Positions 45,354 through 54,357 of a stretch of 64,000 bases of DNA are shown here, in pieces. Numbering within the stretch: position 1 is the first letter of the stretch; the number at the start of each line of letters is the position of its first letter. The stretch lies in NCBI GenBank assembly GCA_016191785.1, contig JACPVJ010000149.1, positions 1 to 64,000 on the forward strand, given 5' to 3'. A program made the translations under genes and the position numbers. The notes beneath the pieces are model-generated. The model was not told the origin of the DNA. It worked only from the letters and a program-made list of their open reading frames with translations, and ran no database searches. The stretch is from Myxococcales bacterium. GTDB taxonomy: Bacteria > Myxococcota_A > Polyangia > Polyangiales > Polyangiaceae.

Positions 45354-46537
45354 GGGGCCCCCCGGCGCCGGGGCAGCACGAAGGTGAAGGCACTGCCGCC
45401 GCCCCACTCGCTCTCGGCGCGAACCTCGCCCCCCATCAGCTCCGCCAGCCGGCGGCAGATAGCGAGACCGAGGCCGGTGCCTTCGTGGTTTCGCGACAGC
45501 CCGGTGTCGAGCTGTCGGAACGGCTGGAACAGCGCGGCCAGATCCTGGGGTCGGATCCCGACCCCGGTGTCGCGCACGGTCATGCTCACCCGCTCGGCGT
45601 CGGCGGCCACCTCCAAGCTCACGCGGCCATGGTCGGTGAACTTCACCGCGTTGGACAGCAGGTTCAAGAGCACCTGCTCGACGCGGCGCGCGTCGCTGGA
45701 CACCGGGGCCAGCCCCGCGGGCGCGCTCACCTCGAGAGCCAGGCCCTTCTGCTCCGCCCGCGGGCGCACGCTGGCCACCGCGCGCTCGATCACCGGAGAG
45801 AGCTCGAACGGCTCGCACCGGACCTCGAGCTGCCCCGCCTCGATCTTCGAGATGTCCAGCACGTCGTTGATCAGCGCCAAGAGGTGCCGTGAGCTGTCAC
45901 GCACCATCTGGAGCTGCTTCTTCTGCTCGGGGTTGATCGGCCCGGCCATGCCTTGGAGCAAGATGCCCGTGAATCCGATGATCGAGTTGAGTGGCGTGCG
46001 CAGCTCGTGGGACATGGTCGCGAGGAACGCCGACTTGATCTTGTCCGCCGACTCGGCTCGCTCTTTGGCGACCGTCAGCTCCTGTGCCGCGCGGAGGGCG
46101 CGTTCTTCACTCTCGCGCAGGCGCTGTTCCACGCGCTTGCGCTCGGAGATATCCTGCTTGATCGCGACGAAGTGGGTGACCTTTCCTGCGGCGTCGCACA
46201 GCGGGGTGATGGTTTCTTCTTCGTGATAGGTACTGCCGTCTTTGCGCCGGTTGATCAGCTCGCCGCGCCACACCCGTCCCGCCAGCACCGTGCGCCAGAG
46301 CTCGGCGTAGAAGGCCTTGTCCTGGGCGCCCGACTTCAAGATGCGCGGGTTTTGACCGATCACCTCGTCGCGCGAGTACCCGGTCATGCTGGCCCAGGCC
46401 GCATTCACCCAGAAAATGGTGCCGCGGGCGTCCGTGAAGACGATCGCGTTCGCGACGGCGTCGAGGGCCGCCAGCTGAAGCCGGGCAAGGGTGTCGTCGC
46501 CCTCCGCACTGCTCGCTGCACCGCCCCGGTCTTCCAC
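45350..46537 (-). CDS. PAS-containing sensor histidine kinase
   Basis: The 395-aa kinase has one PAS domain with its PAC motif (NRRKDGSTYHEEETITPL...VTHFVAIKQDISERKR), a coiled coil, a HisKA box with the phospho-His in FLATMSHELRTPLNSIIGFTG, and the N, G1 and G2 boxes (NLLSNAVKF, DTGVGIRP, GTGLGLAICRRL). No membrane segment is present, so it is cytoplasmic. PAS/PAC motif matches suggest redox, light or ligand sensing, not determinable here. Its stop overlaps the next gene's start. Confidence 0.93.
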   Translation of the reverse strand: MEDRGGAASSAEGDDTLARLQLAALDAVANAIVFTDARGTIFWVNAAWASMTGYSRDEVIGQNPRILKSGAQDKAFYAELWRTVLAGRVWRGELINRRKDGSTYHEEETITPLCDAAGKVTHFVAIKQDISERKRVEQRLRESEERALRAAQELTVAKERAESADKIKSAFLATMSHELRTPLNSIIGFTGILLQGMAGPINPEQKKQLQMVRDSSRHLLALINDVLDISKIEAGQLEVRCEPFELSPVIERAVASVRPRAEQKGLALEVSAPAGLAPVSSDARRVEQVLLNLLSNAVKFTDHGRVSLEVAADAERVSMTVRDTGVGIRPQDLAALFQPFRQLDTGLSRNHEGTGLGLAICRRLAELMGGEVRAESEWGGGSAFTFVLPRRRGAP

Positions 46538-46574
46538 CGGCCCATGACGCCAGAGAGCTCGCCCCGACGCAAGG

Positions 46575-47663
46575 TCAGCGAATCACCACCCGCTGGCGCC
46601 TTCGGCCCCAGGCATTCTGGACGCCCTCGGCCGAGAACCGCCCGGCGATTTCGGCGCCGCACTCGACGCAGTGATTGCCCTTCAGCCGATAGGCCAGAAG
46701 CTCGTACCAGTCGCGCTCGATCAAGAGCGCGTGACAGCCCGGGCACCGGGTGGACCCACCGGCAACGTCTTCGATGTTGCCCGAGTAGACGTAGCGAATG
46801 CCGTGAGCCAGCGCCTGCTCGCGGGCGCGCTGGCAGGTGGCGGGCGGGGTGGGCGGCACGTCGAGCAGCTTGAAGTCGGGGTGGAAGGCGCTGAAGTGCA
46901 GGGGCACGTCAGGCCCGAGCTCTTTCACGAACCAGGTACACAGCCGGTCGACCTCTTCGATCGAGTCGTTGTGGCCGGGGATCAGCAGCGTCGTGACCTC
47001 GACCCAGACGTTGGTCTCGTGCCGGAGCCAGGTCAACGTGTCGAGCACGGGGGCGAGCTCGGCGTTGCACAGCTTCCGATAAAACTCGGGATCGAACGCC
47101 TTGAGGTCGACGTTCACCGCGCTCATCACCGAGAAGAAATCACGCCGCGCTTCTGGTGTGATGTAACCCGCGGTGACCGCCACCGTCTCGATGCCGCGGG
47201 CGCGACACTCGTTCGCGCAGTCGATGGCGTATTCGGCGAAGATGACCGGGTCGTTGTAGGTGAACGCGACGCTCTTGCAGCCCTCGCGCTTCGCGGCCTC
47301 GGCGACCTCTGCCGGGCTGGCCCGGTCCGAGAGCTTCTCGATCTCTTTCGCCTTCGAGATGTCCCAGTTCTGGCAGAACTTGCAGCCCAGGTTGCAGCCG
47401 GCGGTCCCGAAGCTGAGCACGCTCGTGCCGGGATGGAAGTGATGGAGTGGCTTCTTCTCGATGGGGTCGATGCAGAAGCCCGTGGCTCGCCCGTAGCTGG
47501 ACAAGTAGATCGCGTCGCCCACGCGCTCGCGAACGAAGCAGAACGCCCGCTGCCCGTCGTGCAAGCGACACAGCCTGGGACACAGGTCGCACTGGATGCG
47601 GCCGTCGCCGAGCGCGTGCTGCCAGCGGCCGCGAACATAGCCTTCACCCAGGGTCGAGGTCAT
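46575..47663 (-). CDS. amrS: AmmeMemoRadiSam system radical SAM enzyme
   Basis: The 362-aa protein has an N-terminal Cys-rich segment (CDLCPRLCRLHDGQRAFC) and the radical-SAM motif CNLGCKFCQNW, with Cys at about 90, 94 and 97, plus the C-terminal zinc-ribbon-like CPGCHALLIERDWYELLAYRLKGNHC. This pattern fits AmrS, of the widespread AmmeMemoRadiSam family, related to pyruvate formate-lyase activases. The partner Memo-like and AMMECR1-like proteins are not in the window. An in-frame GTG at 47684 would add 7 residues. The specific reaction is not established. Confidence 0.85.
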   Translation of the reverse strand: MTSTLGEGYVRGRWQHALGDGRIQCDLCPRLCRLHDGQRAFCFVRERVGDAIYLSSYGRATGFCIDPIEKKPLHHFHPGTSVLSFGTAGCNLGCKFCQNWDISKAKEIEKLSDRASPAEVAEAAKREGCKSVAFTYNDPVIFAEYAIDCANECRARGIETVAVTAGYITPEARRDFFSVMSAVNVDLKAFDPEFYRKLCNAELAPVLDTLTWLRHETNVWVEVTTLLIPGHNDSIEEVDRLCTWFVKELGPDVPLHFSAFHPDFKLLDVPPTPPATCQRAREQALAHGIRYVYSGNIEDVAGGSTRCPGCHALLIERDWYELLAYRLKGNHCVECGAEIAGRFSAEGVQNAWGRRRQRVVIR

Positions 47664-47702
47664 GGCCAGGCCAAGGTAAGGCACGGCTGGCGCGCCGCCA
47701 GC

Positions 47703-48926
47703 TCAGCGCTCGTCGGCGGCGGCGCGAAAGATGTTCTTGGCCATCAGGCTCGCCTCGGCCTCCGAGCGGGCCGCATAAATGCGCGAGCGCACCCGCCGCG
47801 CCTCGGGATCACCGGGTGCCGCAGAGAAAGCCAGCTCGATCAGGTGCGCGGCCAGCGCGAGCTCGCCGGCGTCGGCGAGGGCTTCGGCCCGCGCAACCAA
47901 TGCGTGAGCCCCCCCGACCAGTGCTGCGATCTCGCGGGCGACGGCGGCTGCCGGGGCGGGCTTGAGGTCGGCGGGATTGCCGTCCCACCAACCCCCGTAC
48001 AGCCGCCACAGGTTTCGCACGATGAACTCGGGTTCGTCGTAGACGGGGCGCAGATAGGGCCGGGCCAAGAGGTGCGCGGGCGCCTTCACCTCGGCGACGA
48101 TCGCGCTCAATCGTTGGCCAGCGTTCATCCGCTGAAGGGTGGCATCGACCAGAAACTCGAGCAGCTCGGCGGTCTCGGAGAGCGCCTGCTCGACGCGATC
48201 TTTGCCCTCGATCGGCGGACCGTGACCGGGCAAGAGCAGCCCGGCGCCGAGCGCGGCCATCTGCCGCAGTGCCGCCGCCCACTCCCGGGGGAAGCGCTGC
48301 ACCTTCTGCGGGTTGCCACAGTTGGGCGACGCCCAGATGAAGAGATCGCCGGTGCAGAGCACCTTGCGCTCGGGCAGCCACACCCAGGTGTGGTCGTCGG
48401 TCTCGCCCCGCGCGTGGTGAAGCTCGAGCTGCTCGGAGCCAAGCCGCAGATCCAGGCGGTCGCGGTAGGTGCGATCGGGGTAGCGATACTCGCTGGGCCA
48501 GGCCGCGACGCCGAACTGCCGGCCGTTGATCACCCGGTTGTAGCCCGCGGTGAGCTGATAGCGGTCGAAGCGGTCACTCACGGCCTCGTGCGCGATCACC
48601 TCGACGCGCCCGCGGCCCTCGGCCTCGAAGGGGGGCACGCCGAAGGCGTGGTCCACGTGGCCGTGGGTGTAGATCGCGGTGCTGAGCGCGGCGTCCGACC
48701 ACTCCCGAACCGTGGCGTGGTTCTGCCCGGCCAGGAAGAAGCCGCCGGTGTCGATCAACGCCAGGCCCTCGGACGATCGGAGGGCGATCAGGTTGCCGAA
48801 GCTCGAGACGAACGCGAGCCCGGGTTGCATCTCTTCGAGCCCGAGCATGAGCGAGACGGGCTGCAAGCCCTCGGTGCTCTCTGTTCCGGACCACAGCGCG
48901 TCGGCCAGCTCTCGAATGCGTCCCAT
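47703..48926 (-). CDS. MBL-fold hydrolase, alkylsulfatase-like (dimerisation domain)
   Basis: The 407-aa protein has the MBL motif YTHGHVDHAFG at about residues 87-97, HHARGETDDHTWVWLP and CTGDLFIWASPN, then the dimerisation-type region DEPEFIVRNLWRLYGGWWDGNPADLKPAP that marks the SdsA1/BDS1 alkylsulfatase family. It lacks the C-terminal SCP2-like domain of full-length SdsA1, which is about 600 aa. It may cleave alkyl sulfates or related esters. It starts 3 bases after the rph stop, so they share a transcript without an obvious functional link. Confidence 0.85.
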   Translation of the reverse strand: MGRIRELADALWSGTESTEGLQPVSLMLGLEEMQPGLAFVSSFGNLIALRSSEGLALIDTGGFFLAGQNHATVREWSDAALSTAIYTHGHVDHAFGVPPFEAEGRGRVEVIAHEAVSDRFDRYQLTAGYNRVINGRQFGVAAWPSEYRYPDRTYRDRLDLRLGSEQLELHHARGETDDHTWVWLPERKVLCTGDLFIWASPNCGNPQKVQRFPREWAAALRQMAALGAGLLLPGHGPPIEGKDRVEQALSETAELLEFLVDATLQRMNAGQRLSAIVAEVKAPAHLLARPYLRPVYDEPEFIVRNLWRLYGGWWDGNPADLKPAPAAAVAREIAALVGGAHALVARAEALADAGELALAAHLIELAFSAAPGDPEARRVRSRIYAARSEAEASLMAKNIFRAAADER

Positions 48927-48929
48927 GGC

Positions 48930-49676
48930 TCACCCCGGCATCAGGCGCGCGAGATCGACGCCCACGGTCTCGAGCGCCTTGCGCTGGACCACGCACAGCT
49001 CGGCGACGCCGATCAGCGCCAGATCGACCATCGCGTCGACGTCCGAACGCGGCACGGGCTCACCCTCGGCGGTTCCCTGAAGCTCGACCATGCCGCCCTT
49101 GGCCGTGGCGACCACGTTGAGATCCACGCGCGCAGTGCTGTCCTCGGCGTAGCAGAGGTCCAGGGCGTACTGCCCGTCGACGTGCCCCACGCTCACGGCC
49201 GCGACCTGGTCGCGCAGCACCTTGCGATCGAGACGTAGCTTGTCGATGGCCATGGCCAGCGCGATGAAGCCGCCGGTGATGGCTGCCGTGCGGGTGCCGC
49301 CGTCGGCCTCGATCACGTCCGCGTCGATCACGATGCTGCGCTCACCCAGTCGGTCCAGGTCCACCGCCGCGCGCAGGGCACGCCCGATCAGCCGTTGGAT
49401 CTCGCGCGAGCGGCCCGAGAGCGGCTTGTCGCGGCCGTCGCGGGTCTCGCGGCGCTTGGGGTTGGCGCGCGGGTGCATCTGGTAGTCGGCGGTGATCCAG
49501 CCCTTGCCCAGACCCTTCATGAAGTCGGGCACACCGTCGTCGATGCTGGCCGTCACCAAGATCCGAGTGCCGCCGGCGCGGTACAACACCGAGCCCTCCG
49601 CGAAGCGGTGAAACCCGGGGAGAACCTCGACCGGGCGGATCGAGCGCAGCGGCAAGCCTTGGCGTTTGTCGGCCAT
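48930..49676 (-). CDS. rph: Ribonuclease PH
   Basis: The 248-aa phosphorolytic exoribonuclease trims tRNA 3' ends. Family stretches are GFHRFAEGSVLYRAGGTRILVTASID, PRANPKRRETRDG, SREIQRLIGRALRA and VIEADGGTRTAAITGGFIAL (with the Asp of the phosphate/metal site), and the C-terminal AEGEPVPRSDVDAMVDLALIG. Length is normal. The MBL-type gene follows directly; divergently lies queE. Confidence 0.95.
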   Translation of the reverse strand: MADKRQGLPLRSIRPVEVLPGFHRFAEGSVLYRAGGTRILVTASIDDGVPDFMKGLGKGWITADYQMHPRANPKRRETRDGRDKPLSGRSREIQRLIGRALRAAVDLDRLGERSIVIDADVIEADGGTRTAAITGGFIALAMAIDKLRLDRKVLRDQVAAVSVGHVDGQYALDLCYAEDSTARVDLNVVATAKGGMVELQGTAEGEPVPRSDVDAMVDLALIGVAELCVVQRKALETVGVDLARLMPG

Positions 49677-49741
49677 GGCACTGCCCCTAGCACGGCCCGG
49701 GTGGACGCCGAAACCGCCTTGCTCAATCCTTCCGGTCCACC

Positions 49742-50434
49742 GTGTCCCGGTCGCTGAAAGTCTCCGAGGTGTTCGAGAGCATCCAGGGCGAGGGCGCGAG
49801 CGCTGGCCAGCCCGCCGTGTTCTTGCGGCTCGCCACCTGCAACCTGCACTGCTCGTGGTGCGACACCAAGTACACCTGGGACTTCAACAACCACGTCTAC
49901 GAGGACGAGGTCACGACGCGCACCGTCGACGACGTGAGGCGGCAGATCGAGGCCGCGACGGCCCGGCGGTTGGTGGTGACGGGCGGCGAGCCGCTGATGC
50001 AACAGGCAGCCGTCGCCGAGCTCTTGGGCGAGCTGCCCGAGGACTTCGTGGTCGAGGTCGAGACCAACGGCACGCTCGCTCCGAACCAGGAGCTCGCTCG
50101 CCGCGTGGATCAGTGGAACGTGTCGCCCAAGCTCTCGCACAGCGGCAATCGCCAAGGCCTTCGCCTGCGCCCGCGGGCGCTTTCGGCGCTGGCGGCCACC
50201 GAGCGCGCCTGGCTGAAGCTGGTGGTCGCCGACGAGCGCGACGTGCTCGAGGCCGAACAGCTGATCGAAGTGCTGGCGTGGCCGAAGGCCCGCGTGCAGT
50301 TCATGGCTCAGGCGCGCACACAGAGCGAGCTTCTGGCGCGCGCGCCCTTCGTTCGGGCCGCCGCCGAGGCGCGGGGCCTGGGCGTGTCTCCGCGCCTGCA
50401 CGTCGAGCGCTGGGACGGCCGCCGGGGCACGTGA
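49742..50434 (+). CDS. queE: 7-carboxy-7-deazaguanine synthase
   Basis: This 230-aa radical SAM enzyme makes 7-carboxy-7-deazaguanine from 6-carboxytetrahydropterin in queuosine synthesis. It has VSEVFESIQGEGASAGQPAVF, the CNLHCSWCDTKYTWDF cluster motif (Cys33, Cys37, Cys40) and VVTGGEPLMQ. Length is typical. The GTG start (49742) is the only one fitting the family. No other queuosine gene is present. It ends 3 bases before the convergent hybrid kinase gene. Confidence 0.94.
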   Translation: MSRSLKVSEVFESIQGEGASAGQPAVFLRLATCNLHCSWCDTKYTWDFNNHVYEDEVTTRTVDDVRRQIEAATARRLVVTGGEPLMQQAAVAELLGELPEDFVVEVETNGTLAPNQELARRVDQWNVSPKLSHSGNRQGLRLRPRALSALAATERAWLKLVVADERDVLEAEQLIEVLAWPKARVQFMAQARTQSELLARAPFVRAAAEARGLGVSPRLHVERWDGRRGT

Positions 50435-50437
50435 CGA

Positions 50438-52462
50438 TCAGGCGTCGAGCAGCTGGCGTACGCGCTCGGCGAGCTCGATGGGCGTGAACGGTTTACGGAG
50501 CAGGGCCGCCCCCGGCTGATCCAGGACCTCGACCACGCCGCTCGACTCGGGGGCGTAGCCGGTGACGAAGAGCGCGCGCAGGCTCGGCCGCCGCGCGCGC
50601 ATGCGATCCCACGCCTCGCGCCCGCCGAGGGTCGGCATCACGACGTCGAGTACCACCAGGTCGAAGTCGTCCGGCGTCTGCTCGAACTCGGCCAGCGCTT
50701 CCTGCCCGTTGCGGGCGGCCACCACCTGGTACCCCAGGCGGCTCAGGCTGCGCTCGGTCAGGTATCTGAGCTGTGGCTCGTCCTCGGCCACCAGCACGCG
50801 CTCGGTGCCCCGTGGCGCCCGGAGCCGGAGCTGCCCGGTATCCACCTGGTAGAGCCGCGAGGTGAGCGGGAACAGCGCGCGGAAGGTCGTGCCGATGCCC
50901 GGCTCCGTGTCCACGGTGATGGTGCCCTGGTGCTGCGCGACGATGCCATGCACCACCGCGAGGCCGAGCCCGGTGCCGGTGCGCTTGGTGGTGAAGAACG
51001 GATCGAAGACCTTGCGCGCCGTGTCCGCGTCCATGCCGACGCCGTCGTCGGTGACGCAGAGCTCGGCGTAGCTTCCGGGGCCGACGCCCGGGTGCGGCGC
51101 GTCGCTCGGCGTGATCTCGCGCCGGCGGACCGAGACGGTGATGCGCCCGCCACTCGGCATGGCCTGACGCGCGTTCATCACCAGGTTCAGGATGACCTGC
51201 TCGAGCAAGGTGCGATCCGCGAACAGCGGCAGAGGGGCGTGGGCCTGCACGATCTCGAGCAGCACGTTGGGCTCGACCAGGCGGCGCAAGAGCCCGGCGA
51301 AGTCGACCACCACCTCGGCGAAATCGACGGTCTCCTTGCTGACGATCTCCTTCCGGGAGAAGAGCAGCAGCTTCTGCGTCAACTCGGCGCCGCGGCGGGC
51401 CGCGTTCATGATCAAGGCCAGGTCGTCGGACAGCTCGCTGCCGCGCGGCGCCGCCTCGCCCGCGGTCGCCCCCACGCTCATGATCACGGCCAAGAGGTTG
51501 TTGAAGTCGTGCGCCACGCCACCGGCAAAGACGCCGATGGCCTCCATCTTCTGGGAGTGTCGCAGCTGCTCTTCCAGCTGCTCGCGCTCGGTCACGTCGC
51601 GCACCACGCAGATCCGCGCCGCCCGGCCATGAAACTCGATGGGGTTGTCCACGATCTCGCAGCGCCGGCTCTCGCCGTCGGCGCAGATCTGGTGGACCAC
51701 GGCGCGGCGATCGCGGGTCTCTGCGTCGCTCAGGGCCTCGAGGCTCGCGCGGGCCTCTTCGCGCGCGTCAACCGGGTAGAAGTCGAGGATGGTTCGCCCC
51801 GACAGCTCGTCTCGACTCCAGCCGTAGAGCGCCTCGGCCGCGGCGTTCACCGCCAAGAGCTCGAGGGACTCGCGGGCGTAGACCAGCACCGGATCGGGGT
51901 TCGACTCGAACAGCACCCGGTAGCGCTCTTCGGCGGCCAAGAGCTCCCCGCGCGTCTGGCGCTGGTGCGTGGTCTCGGTGCGCACCAGCATGTAGATCTT
52001 CCCGCCCTCGATCGGCACGCACTTCTCGCTGAACCAGCGGTCGCTGCCGTCGAGAGCAATCACGTGCGCGTCGGGGTTGAGCGCCGGCCCGCCCGTGCGC
52101 CTGGCTTCTTCCAGGAGCGCGCGAACCTGGAGCGCGCGGTCGTGAGTCAGGAACTCTTCGAGCCGTTTGCCCTCGACTTGATCGCTGGGCGCGCCGCGCA
52201 CGCTGCGGTTCAAGAAGAGCGCGACGCCGTCCGCGTCCATCAGGCCGATGAAGTCGCTGCAGTGCTCCGCGAGGGCGGCGCCGAGCGCGCCCCAGGCAAG
52301 GAGATCGGACGGCCGCGCCGCCGGCGGTTCGGTCGGGTCGGTGGGAATCGGGGAAGTGTAATGCGGGGGGCGAGGGGCGTCCCGGCCTTTGATTTGCGCT
52401 GGATCGCGCGCCGTCAGAGAAGTGACACTGAACGGATCATCCAGGCCGAATTTGACGCGCAC
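50438..52462 (-). CDS. PAS hybrid histidine kinase with C-terminal receiver
   Basis: The protein, about 674 aa from the GTG at 52462, has two PAS-like regions (ALAEHCSDFIGLMDADGVALFLNRSVRG; RYRVLFESNPDPVLVYARESLELLAVNAAAEALYGW), a HisKA box with GGVAHDFNNLLAVIM, the ATPase boxes NLVMNARQAMPSGG, DDGVGMDADT and TGTGLGLAVVHG, and a receiver with LVVLDVVMPTLGGREA. It is cytoplasmic. The start is uncertain: the frame is open to 52528, but upstream codons overlap the divergent Sua5-like gene. Confidence 0.88.
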   Translation of the reverse strand: MRVKFGLDDPFSVTSLTARDPAQIKGRDAPRPPHYTSPIPTDPTEPPAARPSDLLAWGALGAALAEHCSDFIGLMDADGVALFLNRSVRGAPSDQVEGKRLEEFLTHDRALQVRALLEEARRTGGPALNPDAHVIALDGSDRWFSEKCVPIEGGKIYMLVRTETTHQRQTRGELLAAEERYRVLFESNPDPVLVYARESLELLAVNAAAEALYGWSRDELSGRTILDFYPVDAREEARASLEALSDAETRDRRAVVHQICADGESRRCEIVDNPIEFHGRAARICVVRDVTEREQLEEQLRHSQKMEAIGVFAGGVAHDFNNLLAVIMSVGATAGEAAPRGSELSDDLALIMNAARRGAELTQKLLLFSRKEIVSKETVDFAEVVVDFAGLLRRLVEPNVLLEIVQAHAPLPLFADRTLLEQVILNLVMNARQAMPSGGRITVSVRRREITPSDAPHPGVGPGSYAELCVTDDGVGMDADTARKVFDPFFTTKRTGTGLGLAVVHGIVAQHQGTITVDTEPGIGTTFRALFPLTSRLYQVDTGQLRLRAPRGTERVLVAEDEPQLRYLTERSLSRLGYQVVAARNGQEALAEFEQTPDDFDLVVLDVVMPTLGGREAWDRMRARRPSLRALFVTGYAPESSGVVEVLDQPGAALLRKPFTPIELAERVRQLLDA

Positions 52463-52469
52463 AAACGCC

Positions 52470-52518
52470 GTTGTAGCTCCGTTGCCTACACCAGGGCGGG
52501 GAACGAGGGAGCTACGAC
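52470..52518 (+). promoter_or_regulatory. Hairpin sequestering the Shine-Dalgarno of the Sua5-like gene
   Basis: GTTGTAGCTCC (52470-52480) pairs with GGAGCTACGAC (52508-52518) over 11 bp including one G-U, with a 27-base loop. The Shine-Dalgarno GGGAG (52507-52511) lies in the 3' arm and the ATG is at 52521. A TTGACG (52452-52457) could be a -35 element upstream. No known riboswitch is recognised. Confidence 0.5.
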
Positions 52519-52520
52519 AC

Positions 52521-53201
52521 ATGAGCAACTACGACATCGATCTGGACGCGCGCAGCATGTACCGAACTCTACTGCAAGGCGGGCTCGCACTCGCGCGCAC
52601 ACAGACCGGCTACGGTCTGGTGGCGATGCGACCCGAAGCGGTGCGTCGCATCTACGAGCTCAAGGGACGACCCGCCGAGAAGCCGTGCGTCACCGTGGGG
52701 TCGATGCCGGTGCTGGACGACGTGGCGATGGACATCGATCCGGCGACGCGCGGCTGGCTCGCTCACGCCGCGGCACGGTGGCCGATGGCGGTCGTTGCCC
52801 GCCTCGACCCGAGCTCACGCTTGCTCGCGAGCTTCGACCCGTACTTGTTCGGACAGTGCACCAAGTCGGGGACGATCGCGACCTTCTACGGTGTGGGCGA
52901 GCTGATCGCGCGGGCCGCCGAGCTCGCGCGAGCAGAGGGTCAGCTGATCGTCGGCTCGAGCGCGAACCTGGCGGGTACCGGCAACAACTACTCGCTCGAC
53001 GAGGTGCCCGAGTGCATGCGCGCCGCGGCGGACGTCGTGTTCGACTACGGCCGCGCGCCGTACTCGTCCGACGACAAGCTCGCGTCGACCATCCTCGACC
53101 TGACCACTGAGCGCTTCTTGCGACGAGGCATGTGCTTCGCCGAGGTCGAAGCGTCGTGGCTCGCGTTCCAGGCCAGTCGCGGCGAGCTCTGGGCGGCCTG
53201 A
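52521..53201 (+). CDS. Sua5/YciO/YrdC-family protein
   Basis: The 226-aa protein has the YrdC-type features: ALARTQTGYGLVAMRPEAVRRIYELKGRP near the N-terminus, PMAVVARLDP, and GSSANLAGTGNN near residue 152. Members bind dsRNA/nucleotides and make threonylcarbamoyl-AMP for t6A in tRNA. It departs from typical TsaC at several positions (e.g. the KRP segment reads KGRPAEKP), so YciO-like function is possible. The ATG (52521) follows a hairpin that covers its ribosome binding site. Confidence 0.75.
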   Translation: MSNYDIDLDARSMYRTLLQGGLALARTQTGYGLVAMRPEAVRRIYELKGRPAEKPCVTVGSMPVLDDVAMDIDPATRGWLAHAAARWPMAVVARLDPSSRLLASFDPYLFGQCTKSGTIATFYGVGELIARAAELARAEGQLIVGSSANLAGTGNNYSLDEVPECMRAAADVVFDYGRAPYSSDDKLASTILDLTTERFLRRGMCFAEVEASWLAFQASRGELWAA

Positions 53202-53204
53202 GAC

Positions 53205-54332
53205 TCAGCCGGTGCCCGCGTCCTGAAGCCCGCCATTGCCGCCGCCACCCACGGTGCCGCCGCCACCCACCGTGCCGCCGCCACCCACCGTGCCGCCGCC
53301 ACCCACCGTGCCGCCGCCACCCACCGTGCCGCCGCCACCCACGGTGCCGCCGCCACCCACGGTGCCGCCGCCACCCACGGTGCCGCCGCCGCCCATGGTC
53401 CCGCCGCCACCCACGGTCCCACCGGTGCCACCCTTGGCACCGGTGCCGCCCCCACCGCCGGTGCCGCCGGTGCCGCCACCGCCCACCGTGCCGCCACCGC
53501 CGACGGTGCCGCCAGTCCCGCCCTTCGCGCCGGTGCCACCACCGCCACCGGTGCCGCCCGCGCCACCCGCGCCGCCGGTGCCGCCGGTGCCGATCGGGCA
53601 CGGCTGCGTGTCATCGATCATCGCCCCTTGCGGGCGAACGTACACGCTCATCAAGCTGTCGCCATTGGTCGCGGGCCCGAACTTCTCGCTGGAGCCATCC
53701 GCGTAGGGCTCGTCCGAATAGCGCATCGCCGCCGGCGCCGACTCGAACGCGTATTTCGCCACCGAGCCCGCCAGGCCAACGTGGCTGCCCACCCAATACT
53801 CCCCCGGGGCCAGCTTCAGCGGCTGGGCGAACGCCATCGACACCCAGCCCGCCGGAAGCGAACCGGGGATCGACGCCTCGGCGGTGGTCGCCACGAGCGC
53901 GTCGGGCTGACCGTTTCCGTCCGTGGTGTAGATGATGCCGCGCAGGGCCTGGGTTTGCGCCGAGCCCTGCGGTTCGAGGTAGATCAAGATGGCGTCGAAG
54001 GTCTCCTCGGCGAAGAGCGAGAACTTGCTGACGCGCTTACGATTCGCCGCCATCGGGTTCGAACGCTGCGAGCCGATGCAGGCGCGCCCGAGGACCGCCG
54101 CGGCCGCTGCGTCGCCGTCGACCTGCGCATCACCGCTGGCGCCGCTGCCGCCCGCGCCGCCGCTGCCGCTGTCGAGCACCGATCGCACGCAGCGATCCGT
54201 ATCCGGATCGCAGACCCAGCCCGCCGCGCACGGGCACTCCTTCCCCGAGAGGTCGATCTCGTCGACCGTGCAGCTGGTCCACTGGAGCCACAGCGCGGCA
54301 AAGCCGAGAGCCAGGTAGCCGTGGCGATTCAT
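53205..54332 (-). CDS. Lipoprotein with Gly/Thr/Val repeat tail
   Basis: The 375-aa protein has a lipobox-like end LQWTSC, an EGF-like or metal-binding start (CPCAAGWVCDPDTDRC), a Gly/Ser/Ala linker, a beta-rich domain of about 150 residues (FSLFAEETFDAILIYLEPQG...LKLAPGEYWVGSHVGLAG), and a 110-residue Gly-rich tail with TVGGGG units. The middle domain suggests a carbohydrate- or surface-binding module; this is inference. It is the last gene of the leftward run and converges with the Sua5-like gene. Strand composition (GGT/GGC) matches neighbours. Confidence 0.75.
   Translation of the reverse strand: MNRHGYLALGFAALWLQWTSCTVDEIDLSGKECPCAAGWVCDPDTDRCVRSVLDSGSGGAGGSGASGDAQVDGDAAAAAVLGRACIGSQRSNPMAANRKRVSKFSLFAEETFDAILIYLEPQGSAQTQALRGIIYTTDGNGQPDALVATTAEASIPGSLPAGWVSMAFAQPLKLAPGEYWVGSHVGLAGSVAKYAFESAPAAMRYSDEPYADGSSEKFGPATNGDSLMSVYVRPQGAMIDDTQPCPIGTGGTGGAGGAGGTGGGGGTGAKGGTGGTVGGGGTVGGGGTGGTGGGGGTGAKGGTGGTVGGGGTMGGGGTVGGGGTVGGGGTVGGGGTVGGGGTVGGGGTVGGGGTVGGGGTVGGGGNGGLQDAGTG
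53241..53423 (-). repeat. 18-bp tandem repeats coding TVGGGG
   Basis: About ten near-identical 18-bp units (plus strand: CCACCCACCGTGCCGCCG, alternating with CCACCCACGGTGCCGCCG) encode ten TVGGGG or TMGGGG repeats. A less regular Gly-rich part continues to about 53590. Such repeats are prone to copy-number change. Confidence 0.85.
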
Positions 54333-54357
54333 CCGGAGCCGCCTAGCTTAGCCGAAA

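Noticed and set aside
53241-53590. Regularly repeated DNA resembling a CRISPR array
   Set aside because: Units are contiguous 18-bp coding repeats without spacers, and they are in frame with a lipoprotein gene.
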